From an uncultured Polyangiaceae bacterium (lineage in GTDB: Bacteria > Myxococcota_A > Polyangia > Polyangiales > Polyangiaceae): a DNA stretch of 7,541 bases. Location of the stretch: positions 1 through 7,541 of the forward strand of contig CALKVR010001136.1 of NCBI GenBank assembly GCA_938004815.1, given 5' to 3'. Under the pieces are notes generated by a model, which was not told where the DNA came from, searched no databases, and saw only the letters and a program-made list of their open reading frames with translations. The translations under genes and the position numbers were made by a program. Positions 5,325 to 7,541 of the stretch are shown here, one piece after another; within the stretch, counting starts at the first letter, position 1; every line of letters begins with the position of its first letter.

Positions 5325-7501
5325 GCCGCGCCGAGCGCTTCGGCCCGCGGGCGATAGAACAGCCACTTACCCGGCCGCTTCTCGTCGGGGACGAACCAGG
5401 CGGGCGAGCCATCCTTGTCTTTGCCCAGCCGCGCCCCTGGCACGGGCGGGTGCGCGAACGGATCGACGTGCTTCGGCTTCGGCAAGAAGCCTGCGGCCTG
5501 CATCTCGAGGATGCTCTCGGTGAAGGCTTGCTTGATGAAGGCGCAGTCGGCGTCGGTGTGGGCCACCGTCAAGAAGGCCACGCGACCGTCCCAGATGTGG
5601 AGCCCCTTGAGGCGAAGCCAGAAGAAGAGCAGCCCGCCGAACGGCAAGTCGTCGGGGTAGCCGAGCTTGAACCAGGAGCTGCACGTCGTGAGCTCGAACG
5701 GAGCCTCGACGCGCTTGAAGAACGCGTTGATGTCGTCGACGAGGGTCTGGGTGCGCGCGGTGATGGTGCGCTGGAGCTCCGGCCCCTGCTCCTTGATGTG
5801 GAGCATCGAGGCCTTGCAAGCGGCGAGCGCCAGCGGGTGGCGGACGAACGTGCCGGCGAAGTAGGTCACGCCGATCTCGGGCACCGAGGCGTCGCCGAAC
5901 TGCCACGCCCCGCCGTCGAGCGCGTCCATGAACTTGGGGATGCCCGCGATCGCCCCGATGGGGAGGCCGCCCCCGAGGATCTTGCCGTAGGTGGCGATGT
6001 CGGCGCGCACGCCGAAGTACTCTTGCGCGCCGCCCGGGCAAAGCCGAAACCCGGTGATGATCTCGTCGAAAATGAGGGCGATCCCCAGCTCCTCGGTGAG
6101 CTTGCGGAGCTCTTGCAGAAACGCCCGCGGCTGGAGGTCGGGCCGCCGGCTCTGCACCGGCTCGACGAGGACCGCGGCGATGTCGCCCCCGCGCTCGCGG
6201 ATGACGTCGAGCGCCGACGCCTCGCCGTAGTCGAGCACCAGGTTGTTCTGCACCGCCGACGGCAAGATGCCGGGCGCGCCGGGGATCGAGCGCAGGCTCT
6301 TGGTCCCGCGCAGGATCACCTCGTCGAGGATGCCGTGGTAGTCGCCGGTGAACGAGACGACGAGCGGCCGGCCCGTCACCGTGCGCGCCAGGCGGGTCGC
6401 ACCCAGCACGGCCTCCGAGCCGGTGTTGCAGAAGACGACGCGCGGGTGGCCGGTGAGCTCGCTCACGAGGCGCGCGCAGTCGGCGACCAGCGGGTGCTGG
6501 GGACCGATCTCGAACCCCGCGTCGAGCTGCTGCTTCACCGCGTCGACCACGTACTTCGGGCGATGGCCCAGGAAGTTCGCGCCGAAGCCGCACGTCACGT
6601 CGAGCCACTCGTTGCCGTCGATGTCCCAGAGGCGCGCGCCCTCGGACTTGCCGACCACGATCGGGTAGACGATCTCTTTCCACATCGGCTTGAACCCGGT
6701 GACGACGCGGGGGTCGGCGACCACGTCACGGTTCGCCGCGGTGAACGCCTTGGAACCCTTGGTCCGCGCGACGTAGGCCTCCATGAACCTGCGGAGCGCG
6801 GCGTCTTGCTCTTCGGGCAGCGCCGCCGATGTCTTTTCGATGCGAGCGCCGGCGCCGAACGTCTTCTTCGGAGCGCCATCGTCGGCCGCCGCAGCAGCCG
6901 CGGGCGCGGTTTTGGCGGCGCCGTTCGACGCGCCGTTCACGTCGGGCCGGCCCGACGGAGCCGAGGCCTGGACCGGGGCGACCGCCGTCACCGGGAGAGG
7001 CAGGCTCGCGGGCGCGGCGCCACCGAGGAGCGCGATCTGCTGCGCCATGAGCTGGAGCTGCTGCTCGACGATGCGCGCTACGTCCGATGTCGGCGCGGCG
7101 ACGGCGAGGGTCGGCATGGCCGAAAGAGCCGCGAAGCCGTGGACCGCGGGCGCGGCGCCCGCGATCGGCGCGGTCGCCGGTCCGGGCGCGGACGCGGCGC
7201 GCTCGGGGCGAAACGCGTCGGGCGGCAGCACCGAATCGAAGTGCGCGACGAGCGCGTCGAGCGACACCAGGTCCTCGGACATTTGCCGGAACGTGATCTC
7301 GCTGCCCATCCGCTTGGACACGAGCTGCGCGCACTGCGTCAGCGAGAGCGAGTCGAGCCCGAGCTCCATGAACGTCGATGCGGTATCGGCGCCGGCCAGC
7401 TCGACGCCCGACGCTTCCTCCAGCACGTCACGCACCTTGGCGAGGATGTTGGGGCGGCGATCGTTGGAGGACGGATCGATGGGAGCAGGCTGGTCGGACA
7501 T
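5309..7501 (-). CDS. ACP-aminotransferase protein (beta-amination of a polyketide intermediate)
   Basis: 730 aa from ATG 7501 to TGA 5311-5309. Domains: acyl carrier about 15-92, with phosphopantetheine Ser51 in ELGLDSLSLTQ (46-56) and ITFRQMSEDL (69-78); an Ala/Pro-rich linker about 92-235; a class III aminotransferase about 272-675. PLP residues are visible: CNTGSEA (358-364), Tyr388-His389 in SFTGDYHG, Asp479 in FDEIITGF, Schiff-base Lys507 in YGKILGGG, and GTFVRHPLA (550-558). This ACP-plus-GSA-type aminotransferase order is that of the mycosubtilin/iturin and microcystin lines (MycA, ItuA, McyE), where a beta-ketoacyl-ACP is converted to a beta-aminoacyl thioester with an amino acid as amine donor. 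The tail (GSPAWFVPDEKRPGKW, 698-713) matches the linker that, in those proteins, leads straight into a condensation domain; here the protein stops and the condensation domain begins the next gene with an ATGA overlap. The start is uncertain: there is no clear ribosome binding site, and the same frame is open for the 39 bases to the window edge, so the chain may extend into an upstream PKS. Confidence 0.93.
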   Translation of the reverse strand: MSDQPAPIDPSSNDRRPNILAKVRDVLEEASGVELAGADTASTFMELGLDSLSLTQCAQLVSKRMGSEITFRQMSEDLVSLDALVAHFDSVLPPDAFRPERAASAPGPATAPIAGAAPAVHGFAALSAMPTLAVAAPTSDVARIVEQQLQLMAQQIALLGGAAPASLPLPVTAVAPVQASAPSGRPDVNGASNGAAKTAPAAAAAADDGAPKKTFGAGARIEKTSAALPEEQDAALRRFMEAYVARTKGSKAFTAANRDVVADPRVVTGFKPMWKEIVYPIVVGKSEGARLWDIDGNEWLDVTCGFGANFLGHRPKYVVDAVKQQLDAGFEIGPQHPLVADCARLVSELTGHPRVVFCNTGSEAVLGATRLARTVTGRPLVVSFTGDYHGILDEVILRGTKSLRSIPGAPGILPSAVQNNLVLDYGEASALDVIRERGGDIAAVLVEPVQSRRPDLQPRAFLQELRKLTEELGIALIFDEIITGFRLCPGGAQEYFGVRADIATYGKILGGGLPIGAIAGIPKFMDALDGGAWQFGDASVPEIGVTYFAGTFVRHPLALAACKASMLHIKEQGPELQRTITARTQTLVDDINAFFKRVEAPFELTTCSSWFKLGYPDDLPFGGLLFFWLRLKGLHIWDGRVAFLTVAHTDADCAFIKQAFTESILEMQAAGFLPKPKHVDPFAHPPVPGARLGKDKDGSPAWFVPDEKRPGKWLFYRPRAEALGAAGGGE
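6797..7228 (-). other. Low-complexity Ala/Pro-rich linker between ACP and aminotransferase, with an embedded Gln/Leu-rich helix
   Basis: Residues about 92-235 of the ACP-aminotransferase protein are dominated by Ala, Pro, Gly, Ser and Val, typical of a flexible interdomain tether. Inside lies one ordered-looking stretch, about residues 138-160, with the core VEQQLQLMAQQIALL (145-159), which has heptad-like hydrophobic spacing and is predicted to form an amphipathic helix. After it, low-complexity sequence resumes (an Ala run at 199-206) before a charged segment leads into the aminotransferase. The helix resembles QQL..M.QQL segments that I recall in the linkers of cyanobacterial ACP-aminotransferase synthetases. 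A dimerisation or docking role is inference. Confidence 0.6.
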
Positions 7502-7541
7502 GGTGGTGATCGGTTGGGGTGGATTCGGTACGGAGGAGGCG

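Noticed and set aside
5313..5366. Longer NRPS start at ATG 5366 (18 extra residues)
   Set aside because: The extra residues are Arg-rich and would overlap the aminotransferase gene by 58 bases. The ATG at 5312 has a good ribosome binding site and the same ATGA overlap type seen at the other junctions.
5367..6683. 438-codon minus-strand frame overlapping the aminotransferase
   Set aside because: It is an out-of-frame shadow, extremely Arg-rich; the PLP motifs are in the other frame.
6797..7228. Tandem DNA repeat in the Ala/Pro-rich linker
   Set aside because: Composition is biased, but I see no regular repeated unit; it is better described as a low-complexity linker.
1..7541. tRNA/rRNA genes, CRISPR arrays, insertion sequences, integrase sites
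   Set aside because: No spaced identical repeats, transposase motifs, terminal inverted repeats or tRNA-like T-loop/acceptor patterns were noticed; almost every base is in a protein-coding gene.

Overview
The window is GC-rich bacterial DNA. Most of it (positions 437 to at least 7501) is one minus-strand block of four genes that reads as the tail of a hybrid polyketide/non-ribosomal peptide biosynthetic cluster. A fifth, unrelated gene end enters from the left on the plus strand. High GC, dense overlapping genes, a Gram-negative-like outer-membrane barrel tail and this type of assembly line suggest a myxobacterium or relative. That placement is inference; nothing in the window fixes the taxon.

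Layout in the direction of transcription (right to left): (1) 7501-5309 encodes an acyl carrier protein domain, a long Ala/Pro-rich linker and a class III (glutamate-1-semialdehyde-type) PLP aminotransferase domain. (2) 5312-2151 encodes a complete condensation-adenylation-carrier (C-A-PCP) NRPS module with no thioesterase, epimerase or reductase. (3) 2154-1306 and (4) 1309-437 encode two different alpha/beta-hydrolase-fold proteins. Every junction is a 4-base start/stop overlap (ATGA, GTGA, ATGA), each with a purine-rich ribosome binding site just upstream, so the four proteins should be made together. On the plus strand, 1-429 is the 3' end of a probable outer-membrane beta-barrel protein that converges on the cluster and stops 7 bases from it.

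Proposed logic: a beta-ketoacyl chain from a polyketide synthase (expected to the right of the window, or in the same reading frame, since that frame stays open to the window edge) is loaded on the ACP. The aminotransferase converts the beta-keto group to a beta-amine, as in the mycosubtilin/iturin and microcystin lines. The C-A-PCP module then adds one amino acid; the binding-pocket code read by eye is D-I-Y-Q-V-G-C-I-W-K, nearest to the glycine code I remember. No thioesterase ends the line. The two coupled hydrolases take that place: one carries Cys at the nucleophile elbow (GLCAG), the other Arg (GLRLG) with no obvious catalytic His.

The points most worth following are the break of the usually fused aminotransferase-condensation architecture into two proteins, and the hydrolase pair as a candidate release, editing or tailoring device of unknown chemistry. 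No RNA genes, CRISPR arrays, mobile elements or convincing terminators were seen. There is no gene-free stretch longer than about 40 bases.
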